Positions 40,026-49,421 of a stretch of 64,000 nt of DNA are shown here, one piece after another. The translations under genes were made by a program, and so were the position numbers. Position 1 is the stretch's first letter. The number at the start of each line of letters is the position of its first letter. This stretch comes from Candidatus Woesearchaeota archaeon (GTDB lineage Archaea; Nanobdellota; Nanobdellia; Woesearchaeales; ARS49). The stretch is taken from positions 1 through 64,000 of the forward strand of contig JASMHM010000003.1 in the NCBI GenBank assembly GCA_030750765.1, given 5' to 3'. The notes under the pieces were generated by a model. That model did no database searches. It saw only the letters and a program-made list of their open reading frames with translations, and was not told where the DNA came from.

Positions 40026-40633
40026 AACTCGTACTACTAGGCCCGCCAGCGAGCGGCAAAGGAACACAAGCCGAAAGACTTAGTAAGAAGCTCAAACTCC
40101 CACAAATTTCTGTAGGCGAACTTCTCAGAGAAGAGTACAAAAAAGGAACTAAGGAAGGAAAACAAGCAGAAAAGTACTTTGACAAAGGAACCTTAGCGCC
40201 TTATGCGTTGGTCATCAAGATTGTGAACAAACGCTTAGCAAAGAAAGACTGCACGAAAGGATTTATTTTTGATGGATTTCCTCGAGAATTACAGCAAGCC
40301 AAGACATTGCTCAAGACGTGCGATGTGGACAAGGTACTCTACTTCAAAGTGTCAGACAAGGAGTTAGTCAAGCGCATGGTGAGTAGAACACAATGCCCAA
40401 AGGGGCATACGTACGGGATAGGCCACAGACCTAAGAAGAAGGACGTTTGTGACGTGGACAAGCTACCTCTATCTCGCAGGCATGATGACACTCCTGCCAT
40501 CCTAAAAAGCCGTATCAATGTCTTCCATAAAAAAACAGAACCTGTGCTGCGCTTTTTCAAGAAGATGGGTATCGTCCAGACAGTATCCGGTGTAGGCACG
40601 CCTAACCAGATTTTCAAGAGAATAAAACTATAA
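40022..40633 (+). CDS. adk: adenylate kinase
   Basis: [49 protein letters not shown]. Confidence 0.93.
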   Translation: [203 protein letters not shown]

Positions 40634-40777
40634 CTTTTCTACCAATTCTTTGTGCGGTAACTTCTTTTGGCACGCAAAGCACACCACATGGCGTTTGCTG
40701 TCCTTCTTCACATACGTGCCTATAATCTTGTTCAGAAACGTTTGTTCGATGGTAGCCTTGCAAATAGCACAGTTCAT
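40628..40777 (-). CDS. 49-aa zinc-finger protein (below ORF-track cutoff)
   Basis: Translated by eye: MNCAICKATIEQTFLNKIIGTYVKKDSKRHVVCFACQKKLPHKELVEKL with two CxxC knuckles. Confidence 0.65.
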   Translation of the reverse strand: MNCAICKATIEQTFLNKIIGTYVKKDSKRHVVCFACQKKLPHKELVEKL

Positions 40778-40816
40778 GGTGCTAAGAGTAAGGGGTGAGC
40801 ATAAAAAAGTAACGGC

Positions 40817-41251
40817 TTATTCATCTAAGTCGGATTCGTATTCCCTTCGATCGTCATCTACAATCAGATCATCCATAGAACCCTCTTGGAAGGCCCGGTT
40901 GGGAGGTCGCCCGGCAGAATCGTAATCCTCTGTGAACTCCTCGCTTGAACAGGATTGCAACTCCTCGAGGTCATCTTCAATGTCTTCAGCAGCGTAGTCT
41001 GAATCATCCACTCCGTGGTCACTATAGAAGCGGTCTGGTGATGGTCTGAAATCGCCCGACTCCCAAGCTCCATCTTGGACTGAAGATATAAGCTCCTCCA
41101 GAGCTGCTATATTTCTTTCCGCAGGAAGGTTATCCAAAACGTACAACGCTGCCTCGGCATACCGAGGATACTGTCTAAGAAAATCTACAATAGCTCCTGC
41201 CTCTTCGCACAATTCGTGCACTAAAGGCCGATCATACATATCTCCGTTCAC
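40817..41251 (-). CDS. acidic hypothetical protein, paralog of 41307-41603
   Basis: LCEEAGAIVDFLRQYPRYAEAALYVLDNLPAERNIAALEEL aligns with neighbour. Confidence 0.6.
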   Translation of the reverse strand: MNGDMYDRPLVHELCEEAGAIVDFLRQYPRYAEAALYVLDNLPAERNIAALEELISSVQDGAWESGDFRPSPDRFYSDHGVDDSDYAAEDIEDDLEELQSCSSEEFTEDYDSAGRPPNRAFQEGSMDDLIVDDDRREYESDLDE

Positions 41252-41306
41252 TTGTAACCTCTAAGAGGAAACATTTACGGGTGACATATAAACCCGACGG
41301 GAGGAG

Positions 41307-41603
41307 TTAGGCGACGTCAGGACGCTGCTCTTCTGACCATTGCCGGAACCACGCACCCCACTTTTCTACTAGCTCCTTCCGAAGGTCCTCATCTGCTTCG
41401 GCAAACTCTTCGGCAAAGCTGTCCATGTCGTCCAGACGATCGTACAGTGCGTCTACATCCCTATCAGGATCCAAATTATTTGCGATGTAACGTCCAGCAG
41501 CCACGTATCCTGGCCCTCTCTGCGCCGTCTCCATAACGGCCATTGCTTCTTCTCGCAACACGTCTACAGGCGGTTGGTTTCTTTCATAGTCTCTTTCATT
41601 CAT
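41307..41603 (-). CDS. acidic hypothetical protein, paralog of 40817-41251
   Basis: LREEAMAVMETAQRGPGYVAAGRYIANNLDPDRDVDALYDRL; start at MNERDYERN preferred. Confidence 0.6.
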   Translation of the reverse strand: MNERDYERNQPPVDVLREEAMAVMETAQRGPGYVAAGRYIANNLDPDRDVDALYDRLDDMDSFAEEFAEADEDLRKELVEKWGAWFRQWSEEQRPDVA

Positions 41604-41630
41604 TGTTTCTCTCTCCTGTAAAACGTAAGA

Positions 41631-41656
41631 CACGCTAACTATATAAAGTTAGTGTG
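41631..41656 (-). promoter_or_regulatory. TATA box embedded in 10-bp inverted repeat (candidate operator)
   Basis: CACGCTAACT-ATATAA-AGTTAGTGTG, arms complementary at 9 of 10 positions. Confidence 0.55.
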
Positions 41657-41694
41657 ACATTTTAGTCATAGTTAGACCGAAGGAGAATTTGACA

Positions 41695-42833
41695 CTATCC
41701 GCTATTGTACTGCTCATCAGAGTTCTTTTTTATGAGTACAATCTGCCAAAGACGCTGCGTGTTAGCAAGTGCGGTTGCGGGACAGCAGAGAAGGTAGAAC
41801 TTCCACATGCGATAGAACCGTTCATCATATTTTTGCTTTAGTTTTGGCCAGTGATTATCAAAGTTTTTGTACCATTCCAGCATGGTTGTGTGATAATCTT
41901 TGGTGAAATCTTGCCAGTCAACAATACTGAACAGCCCTTCTGTTGCACAAGAGACTTGTTTTGGTGATGGTGTGACCGAGTTGGGAAAGATGTACTTCTC
42001 AATCCACCGATCATTTCGGGTAACCGACTCATCTTTCCCATCAAACTGCAATAAGAATAATCCATCAGGCTTTAGGCATTTTTCCACCGCGTTCATGAAT
42101 GCGCGATGGTTCTTAGGTCCCACATGTTCGAACATCTCAATAGAAACCGCACAATCATACTTACCTGTAAGATCGCGATAATCCGTCATTTCTATTTCTA
42201 CATCAACATTTTTACAATAGATGCGGGCATAGTCGTATTGCCGTTGGGAGAGCGTTATTCCCTTCACTTTCACGCCATATTTTTCCGCGGCGAATTTTGC
42301 AAATCCACCCCAACCACAACCAATGTCCAGAACGGTCATGCCTGGGCGAAGGTTAAGTTTCTTACATACCAACTCAAGCTTTGCCTCTTGAGCCTCATCC
42401 AATGTTTTTGCATCTTTCCAGTACCCACAACTGTAGTTCATTCGCTTGTCGAGCATGGCCTCGAAGAGGTCGTTTCCCAAATTGTAATGGTACTGCACGT
42501 CCTTGGCTGCTTGCCTTCTTGTCTGTCGATTTGTAAACAGCGGGCTCAACATCCTCAGCGTCTCAAAAAACCGGCCGCCAAAAGCATTCAGGGAGTAAGT
42601 CTTTGCGTCAACGACTTTTGCTTTCAGAAGTCGGTAGATGAACTGGTCTATGGCTTCACAGTCCCACCACCCATCCATATATGATTCACCCAGCGCGATA
42701 GTACCACGCAAGAATAATCTCCTATAGAAATGTGGATTCTTGATCTGGATATCCCACGGTTGCCCCCGTTAACAGTTATTCCCGCCTTTTTGAATAACGC
42801 AACCCCCTTTTTCTCCATATACTCCATACGCAT
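41695..42833 (-). pseudogene. cfa: cyclopropane-fatty-acyl-phospholipid synthase, frameshifted at G5 tract
   Basis: 41695-42711 encodes LGESYMDGWWD...LDIGCGWGGFAKFAAEKYGVKVKGITLS; upstream MEYMEKKGVALFKKAGITVNGG and PWDIQIKNPHFYRRLFLRGTIALGES lie in different frames joined by one added G. Confidence 0.85.
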
Positions 42834-42917
42834 TCTCAAAAAGGACAATTCTTAAAGATTTCTGTACAGAGCACGCTGTAGCAACGGTTTAAATACTACA
42901 CGAGCTCCAATCAGCCT

Positions 42918-44657
42918 ATGAAACGAATAGCTGTCGTGCACAAAGAAAAGTGCAATCCTGAAGCGTGTGGAGGCTACCTATGTATGCGCGTCAACCCAGA
43001 AAACAAGACGGGAAAAGAGTGCATCGTGATAGATGCAGACAAAAAAATCAAGATCAACGAGGACCAGTGCGGAATTGGCGTGCAGATAAGCGCCAACAAA
43101 TGTCCCTTTAACGCCATCGACATCGTAAAATTACCCGAAGCACTAGAAAAAGATCCGGTCCATAGCTTTGGAGAGAACGCTTTCAGATTATTCGACCTGC
43201 CCATTCCCAAACAAGAACATGTTGTAGGCATTATTGGCAGAAACGGCATCGGAAAGAGCACGGCCGTAAAAATTCTGAGCAGCATGATCCAACCCAATCT
43301 TGGAAAAGATGAAGGAGCAACCATTGACGATTTAATCCAGTACTACAAAGGCAAGGAAGCACAAACGTTTTTTGAAAAAGTAAAAGAGAACAAGCTTAGC
43401 GTCATCTACAAACCACAACAAGTAGATGCAATACCCAAGCTCGTGAAAGGAACCGTCAAAGATGTGCTCACCAAGGCAGACGAACGAGAGATGATGGACG
43501 AAGCTATCGCCTCCTTAGACCTCAAACACATTTTAGACACCCAAATAGACAAGATTAGCGGAGGAGAACTGCAAAGAGTGGCCATCGCGGTGGCTGCGCT
43601 AAAAAAGGCTGACGTCTACGTGTTTGACGAGCCCACCAGCTACCTCGACATAAAACAACGACTCAAAGTTGTTACTTTCATAAAATCCTTAGCACAACAA
43701 ACCTCAGTCATTGTCATAGAACACGACCTCATCATCTTAGACGCAGTATCTGACCAAATGCACATCATGTTTGGAAAAGCAGGCGCGTACGGCATCGTGA
43801 GCTTGCCAAAAGCAACCAAAGCAGGCATCAACACGTTCTTAGACGGATACATTCGAGAGGAGAACATGCGCTTCCGAGACCACCCCATAAAGTTCTTAGC
43901 AAAAAACATCACCAAACGCCCCAACACGCACGTGGTGGCCAGCTGGGAAGGACTAAAAAAACAAGCAGGAAAATTCCATCTTAGCGCACCACAAGGAGAA
44001 CTCAAAAAAGGAGAGGTAGTGGGCGTGCTAGGAGAGAACGGCATAGGAAAAACAACCTTTGTCAGATTAATTGCAGGAGTGGACAAGCCCGATGAGGGAA
44101 ACATAGAGACCGCCCCCGTAAGCTACAAACCACAATTCTTAGAAACGGATGATGATAGAACAGTTGCAGAAATAGTCAACCTCGCCAAACACGGGACAAA
44201 ACTACGCCACCTCAATCTTCACGAGCTGGCCTGGAAAAAACTCAAGCAACTCAGCGGAGGAGAGCTACAAAGAGTTGCCATCGCACAATGTCTAAGCCAG
44301 GATGCAGAAGTCTACGTTCTAGACGAACCATCAGCATACCTCGATGTGGAACAAAGAATGATGGTGGCTAAGATGATCAAAGATATTGCCGAAACAAACG
44401 AATGCGCCGTCCTTGTCGTAGACCACGACCTGCTCTTCTTAGATTACCTATCAGACAGATTGTGCGTTTTTGTTGGCGAGCCAGCCATCCACGGCGACTG
44501 CACCGGCCCCTACCCTATGGAAGAAGGGATGAACCATTTTCTCAAAGAATTAAACATTACCTTTAGACGAGACCCACAGAACAACCGCCCTAGACTCAAC
44601 AAGCTAGACTCGCAGATGGACCGAGAACAAAAGTCCAGCGGCAGATTGTATTACTAA
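42918..44657 (+). CDS. abce1: ribosome recycling/RNase L inhibitor ABCE1 (Rli1)
   Basis: N-terminal Fe-S cysteines (KCNPEACGGYLCMRVNP), two ABC domains with SGGELQRVAIA signatures. Confidence 0.97.
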   Translation: MKRIAVVHKEKCNPEACGGYLCMRVNPENKTGKECIVIDADKKIKINEDQCGIGVQISANKCPFNAIDIVKLPEALEKDPVHSFGENAFRLFDLPIPKQEHVVGIIGRNGIGKSTAVKILSSMIQPNLGKDEGATIDDLIQYYKGKEAQTFFEKVKENKLSVIYKPQQVDAIPKLVKGTVKDVLTKADEREMMDEAIASLDLKHILDTQIDKISGGELQRVAIAVAALKKADVYVFDEPTSYLDIKQRLKVVTFIKSLAQQTSVIVIEHDLIILDAVSDQMHIMFGKAGAYGIVSLPKATKAGINTFLDGYIREENMRFRDHPIKFLAKNITKRPNTHVVASWEGLKKQAGKFHLSAPQGELKKGEVVGVLGENGIGKTTFVRLIAGVDKPDEGNIETAPVSYKPQFLETDDDRTVAEIVNLAKHGTKLRHLNLHELAWKKLKQLSGGELQRVAIAQCLSQDAEVYVLDEPSAYLDVEQRMMVAKMIKDIAETNECAVLVVDHDLLFLDYLSDRLCVFVGEPAIHGDCTGPYPMEEGMNHFLKELNITFRRDPQNNRPRLNKLDSQMDREQKSSGRLYY

Positions 44658-44688
44658 GCTTTATAACTCCCACGTCGATAAGTATCCC

Positions 44689-45438
44689 ATGGCACGTTTA
44701 CTCATTTTCAGAGGAATCTCCCACGAAGGAAGGCAACTCCATCCTCCGCAGACCTTCTTTGTGCAAGAAGATAAGGATTTCACCTGCCAGCACGGAACGA
44801 TAGCAAAAGAAGAGCTAACAAAGCCTGATGGAAGCGTCATCAAGAGCAACATTGACAAAGAATTCATTTTACTAACACCCGACTTTGGGGACCTGCATGG
44901 CCGACTCAAGAAGGCCCCTCAAACCATCCCGCACAAGGATCTCGGAAGAATCATCGTCCAAACAGGCATGACTCGAGAAAGTGTTGTCGTGGATGCAGGA
45001 CTAGGAAGTGGGGCCCTAGCCATCCAGATGGCTAACACGTGCAAAGAAGTTATTGCCTACGAAAAAGAAGAAAAAACCATCAACGTAGCAAAGGACAACC
45101 TAACCTTTTGCAACACAAAAAACGTGACGATCAAACACCAAGACATCTACGAAGGTATTGACGAAACAAACGTAGACGTCATCACGCTAGACCTGCCAGA
45201 ACCCTGGAAAGTTGTGGCACACGCTGCCAAAGCCCTACGTCACGGAGGGTGGTTGGTAGCCTACAACCCAACTATAGGACAGATAGCCAAGTTTAATGAT
45301 GCACTTGGTGAAGCGTTCATGCACGAAAAGAACTTAGAGATCATCGAGCGTGCATGGGATGCTCACGGAAACATTCTCCGACCTAAGAAAACACCTATTG
45401 GTCACTCTGGCTTTTTGAGTTTTGCTCGGAAGGTATAA
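44689..45438 (+). CDS. trmI: tRNA (adenine(57/58)-N1)-methyltransferase TrmI
   Basis: GRIIVQTGMTRESVVVDAGLGSGALAIQMA, ITLDLPEPWKVVAHAAKALRHGGWLVAYNPTIGQ. Confidence 0.9.
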   Translation: MARLLIFRGISHEGRQLHPPQTFFVQEDKDFTCQHGTIAKEELTKPDGSVIKSNIDKEFILLTPDFGDLHGRLKKAPQTIPHKDLGRIIVQTGMTRESVVVDAGLGSGALAIQMANTCKEVIAYEKEEKTINVAKDNLTFCNTKNVTIKHQDIYEGIDETNVDVITLDLPEPWKVVAHAAKALRHGGWLVAYNPTIGQIAKFNDALGEAFMHEKNLEIIERAWDAHGNILRPKKTPIGHSGFLSFARKV

Positions 45439-46054
45439 AGTTCCAGGCTTGCTGGCCATAATGCTGGGTTTGCAAACCCTTCCACACCATTATCTTGGCA
45501 CCCATGTTTGCTGCCTTTCTGCAAAAATACCAGTCTTCAGAGAACACACGCACTTCACTACCTTGTCCGCCATCCTCAATATGGAAGCGAGGAGCCTGCA
45601 TGTTCCTTAGCCAATCTCCTGGCTTGATGAGTATGCAACCTGCACCTACCAAATCTGCAGGGAAAACCTCAGAGCAGGCTTCAACCTCTTTCAAAGTGAG
45701 ACTTGAAGCGTCAAACCCCTCCTTACCCATGGCGATGTTTGTTTGGTCTTTGTTACCCTTTAACATGACAATGCCTGCTAACATATCCGCCTTGCTCTCT
45801 TCAAGCTTTGCAATCATTTTTGGCAGCCAGTCAGGTTGGGGAAGTCCCACGTCTGCATCCAACAACAAGATGTAGTCAGGAGATTGCTTTAGGGCATCCA
45901 CCATCAACGTGTTTCGACTTCTCGTCAACAAACTCCCCGTACGGAAGTTACATCGCACGTCAGCGTGCTGGTACGCGTTGAATATAGCGGCAAAATAAGG
46001 AATACTTACGTGGCCATCATACGCAGGTGTTGATACCACCACTACAGGTTTCAT
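45395..46054 (-). CDS. glycosyltransferase-like (GT-A fold) protein
   Basis: MKPVVVVSTPAYDGHVSIPYFAAI, TRSRNTLMVDALKQSPDYILLLDADVGLPQPDWL; 3' overlap with trmI. Confidence 0.75.
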   Translation of the reverse strand: MKPVVVVSTPAYDGHVSIPYFAAIFNAYQHADVRCNFRTGSLLTRSRNTLMVDALKQSPDYILLLDADVGLPQPDWLPKMIAKLEESKADMLAGIVMLKGNKDQTNIAMGKEGFDASSLTLKEVEACSEVFPADLVGAGCILIKPGDWLRNMQAPRFHIEDGGQGSEVRVFSEDWYFCRKAANMGAKIMVWKGLQTQHYGQQAWNFIPSEQNSKSQSDQ

Positions 46055-46078
46055 ATGCGTATGAAGAATGCCTGCCTT

Positions 46079-47272
46079 TTAAGGTTTCTTTAATCCGAAG
46101 AGTCTCGAAATGCTGCCCATGAAGGTATTGTTCACGAACTGCAAAAGCACATCCAAGAATCCTTGGACGTACAACAGGTAGATGATGATGACTATGATGG
46201 CCATCAACGGCCAAAGCATTGGCCAAGTGATAAACCAAAAGAACAACCATAGACCATGATCTGTCGTGCTAGGAGCGCGGATAGGAGAGGGTGCGATGGC
46301 AGGTGCTGCAGGTATGGCCTCGGCTACGTTCTCCAGTGCCGTGTCAGGAGCGGCAAGCGCAACAGGCGCGCTCACTTCTTGTGGCGGCTCCTCAAAGTTG
46401 GGCAGGGTAATAATGGGCAAGAAGCCTTCTTCAGGTGGAAGGATCTCTGGCGTCTCTATCGCACTGGGCGGCAGCGAGCGAAGTACAGGAAGGTCTGCAA
46501 GTTCGTCTGCGTCTGGCGTGTCAGTATCTGGATCACTAAATGCTAAGTCGTTGGACGTGTCAGGAACAGCCGCCGGCTCTTCTGCAGGCTGCGTGATCGC
46601 AGGTGTCGCAGTCACTTCAGGAGCTGGCTCAGCAGCAGGTTGTGGAGTTACTACAGGAGCAGGTTCTGGCGCTACAGGAGCTGGTTGTGGAGACGGTGCA
46701 GGAGCAGGGTCTTGGACCGGCGGAGATGAGACAACAGGATCGGGTACGGGTACAGTTGACTCGGGAACAACTGGTTCAGGATCCACAATAGGCTCTACGA
46801 ATGGTTCGGGTACTTGGGTTGGAGTTTCAGGAATGACAGGCTCAGCAGGTTCTAAGGTTGCGGAATTGGGAAGGGTTACTGGATTTTCAGGGAGAACCTC
46901 TTCTATCTCCTCTGCCAAGTCATCCGCCTCTTCTAGAGGCTCCTCTTCCACAGGCTCAAGCGGTTCGGGTAAGTCGAGAACCGGTTCTTGACTGCTTATC
47001 AACACTTGCTCGCCAACAACTTTGGTTTGGATGAATAGGGCAGAGATGGCCTGCTCCATGTTGGTGAGGGCACGTGCCTTGGGTAGTTTGGGGAATCGCT
47101 TGAGTTTTTTCTCCAAATCTCGAGCGTCCTTGTCCAAGTTTTTCAAGCGTTTTTCTTGTGCTTTGAATGATTTGTGTCTTTTGACCTCTTTCTTCACTTC
47201 TTTCAAGCACTTTTGCAAGCGATCAACATACTTTTCTAGATCTTTTTTTGGTGAGTTGGGTACCTGTCTCAC
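46079..47272 (-). CDS. coiled-coil/Pro-Glu-rich/tail-anchored hypothetical protein
   Basis: N-terminal helical region, long P/E/V/T low-complexity stalk, C-terminal Trp-rich TM. Confidence 0.65.
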   Translation of the reverse strand: MRQVPNSPKKDLEKYVDRLQKCLKEVKKEVKRHKSFKAQEKRLKNLDKDARDLEKKLKRFPKLPKARALTNMEQAISALFIQTKVVGEQVLISSQEPVLDLPEPLEPVEEEPLEEADDLAEEIEEVLPENPVTLPNSATLEPAEPVIPETPTQVPEPFVEPIVDPEPVVPESTVPVPDPVVSSPPVQDPAPAPSPQPAPVAPEPAPVVTPQPAAEPAPEVTATPAITQPAEEPAAVPDTSNDLAFSDPDTDTPDADELADLPVLRSLPPSAIETPEILPPEEGFLPIITLPNFEEPPQEVSAPVALAAPDTALENVAEAIPAAPAIAPSPIRAPSTTDHGLWLFFWFITWPMLWPLMAIIVIIIYLLYVQGFLDVLLQFVNNTFMGSISRLFGLKKP

Positions 47273-47744
47273 AGTATGCTTGCATCACGGTTACTAAGGC
47301 AGGTGGTTGAGGAACGTTGACTATGCTCACGTCGAGATTCACCACTGCTTCTACTGTGGCACGCAAGTCATCATCAAGAGCAAAAATCTCTGCCTCGGAC
47401 GCGCGAAGAGACATCTCACGTGAACGCTGACGCACTCTTTCAATGCGTTCCCCTAAGAAGTTGAGCTCTCTTTCAAAAGCATCATCCAAGTCGGGAGGCA
47501 AGTCTGCTCTCCGTACGCGAGAACGCATGACATTGACGCATGCTTTCGCTTTTTGTGCACGAGTGACGAGAATCTTACCGTCGCCAGGATTGCGGAAAAC
47601 CAGCGGATCAGGGATGCTACATACGGTATCTTGTTGGTGATTACGACCAAAAGCAGGCGCAAAGCCCGTCATGGACGCATCTGTCATGATGAGCATGGTT
47701 GCTACTGCAAGAACCAGCGTCAGATACATGTGGTGCTTGACCAT
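47223..47744 (-). CDS. secreted/anchored hypothetical protein with TG-type N-terminal signal
   Basis: MVKHHMYLTLVLAVATMLIMTDASMTGFAPAFGRN... Confidence 0.6.
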   Translation of the reverse strand: MVKHHMYLTLVLAVATMLIMTDASMTGFAPAFGRNHQQDTVCSIPDPLVFRNPGDGKILVTRAQKAKACVNVMRSRVRRADLPPDLDDAFERELNFLGERIERVRQRSREMSLRASEAEIFALDDDLRATVEAVVNLDVSIVNVPQPPALVTVMQAYCETGTQLTKKRSRKVC

Positions 47745-47834
47745 ATAAGTCGAGACTAGGGGTGTCCGTTTATATATGTTTACCAAAATTCGCTTATCCA
47801 AAGTTTTTTAAAATACGGGCGGTTGCGGACTGCC

Positions 47835-49421
47835 ATGGCAAAAGTTGTCGCAGAAAAATTGGCCACAAAGCACAAAGAAGTCAGTGTTGCTGAATTCTTT
47901 GAACGCAACAGACACTTGCTAGGCTTTGACAACAAACGCAAGGCATTGCTGACTGTTGTTAAGGAAGCGGTAGACAACGCTATCGACGCCTGTGAAGAGG
48001 CAAAAACCATGCCTGAAGTCAAGGTAGACATCATTGAGATGAGTGAAGATCGCTTCAGGGTCATCGTGGAAGATAACGGTCCAGGCATCGTAAAAAAGCA
48101 AATTCCTAACATTTTTGCCAAATTGCTGTACGGAAGCAAGTTCCACACCATGAAACAGAGCCGAGGCCAGCAAGGAATAGGAATTTCCGCAGCAGTGCTG
48201 TACTCACAACTCACAACAGGAAGACCTGCCAAGATCGTCTCTAAAATATCTAAAAGCCATGACGCACATTACTACGAATTACACATTGATACACGAACAA
48301 ACAAGCCAGAAATCGTCAAAGAAGAGGTCATAAAGTGGAAGAAGGATAGAGGTACTAAGATAGAACTGGATATCGAGGCCAGCTACCAAAAAGGGGACCA
48401 AAGTGTGGATGCCTACATCAGGAGTACCGCAATAGTGAATCCCCATGTCAGCATAGTCTACACCAACCCTAAAGCTGAACAATTCGTGATGGCAAGAGTG
48501 GCAGAAAACCTTCCTAAAGAGGCAAAAGCCATCAAACCCCACCCCTACGGAGTGGAATTAGGCATCTTATTGAAGATGGTCAGAAATTCTGACTCTAGAA
48601 GCGCCCAGAGCTTCCTTACCAACGAGTTTTCAAGAGTGGGACCTGGAACAGCCAAAGAGATACTCTTCAAGTCAGGAATAAAACCTGCAACAAAACCTAA
48701 AGATCTAGCCCTCCCCCACGTCGAGGCCATGATGAAAGCCATCAAAGACACCAAAATCATAGCTCCACCAACGGATTGCATCGTTCCTATAGGGAGAGAA
48801 TTGTTAGAAAAAGGACTCAAAAAAGAGGTTAATGCAGAATTCTACTCCAGCGTCAGTCGAAGCCCGCAAGTGTATCGCGGTATTCCTTTTGTTGTAGAAG
48901 CAGGCATCGCCTACGGAGGAGAGCAACCCGCAGATAAGAGTGCCAAACTCCTACGATTTGCCAACAGAGTACCATTATTATTCCAACAGAGTGGAGGGGC
49001 CAGTTTCAAAAGTGTGGTGCAAACAAATTGGAGAAGCTACGGCATGAACCAAAGTTCAGGCAGTTTGCCTCAAGGACCCATCACGATCGTTATACACATG
49101 GCAAGCGTGTGGCCACCTTTTACGTCAGAAGCCAAAGAAGCCCTAGCGCACTATCCAGAAATCATCAAGGAAATGAAGCTAGCCTTGCAAGAAGCAGGTA
49201 GACAAGTAGGCATCTACGTGAACAAACAAAAGCGTGCCAAGCAAGAACAAGAACGAGTTAACATTTTCGAGAACTACATTCCCGAAGTCGCAGCATCCCT
49301 CAACAGGCTCACCGGCAAAAGCAAGGAAGGGATTGTAAAAAACATGCGCGTGATGTTGAAAAAATCCAAAGAATTCATTGAAGCAAACAAAAAAACACTC
49401 AAAGGAGAAGTAGATGAATAA
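47835..49421 (+). CDS. top6B: type 2 DNA topoisomerase VI subunit B
   Basis: LTVVKEAVDNAIDACEEA, VIVEDNGPGI, SRGQQGIGISAAVLYSQLTTG GHKL motifs. Confidence 0.97.
   Translation: MAKVVAEKLATKHKEVSVAEFFERNRHLLGFDNKRKALLTVVKEAVDNAIDACEEAKTMPEVKVDIIEMSEDRFRVIVEDNGPGIVKKQIPNIFAKLLYGSKFHTMKQSRGQQGIGISAAVLYSQLTTGRPAKIVSKISKSHDAHYYELHIDTRTNKPEIVKEEVIKWKKDRGTKIELDIEASYQKGDQSVDAYIRSTAIVNPHVSIVYTNPKAEQFVMARVAENLPKEAKAIKPHPYGVELGILLKMVRNSDSRSAQSFLTNEFSRVGPGTAKEILFKSGIKPATKPKDLALPHVEAMMKAIKDTKIIAPPTDCIVPIGRELLEKGLKKEVNAEFYSSVSRSPQVYRGIPFVVEAGIAYGGEQPADKSAKLLRFANRVPLLFQQSGGASFKSVVQTNWRSYGMNQSSGSLPQGPITIVIHMASVWPPFTSEAKEALAHYPEIIKEMKLALQEAGRQVGIYVNKQKRAKQEQERVNIFENYIPEVAASLNRLTGKSKEGIVKNMRVMLKKSKEFIEANKKTLKGEVDE

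Noticed and set aside
46266-46991. 241-aa Gly/Ser-rich ORF opposite the P/E-rich gene
   Set aside because: Composition (GSGTGTVDSGTTGSGS) is the antisense shadow of Pro/Glu/Val codons in 46079-47272; no independent signal
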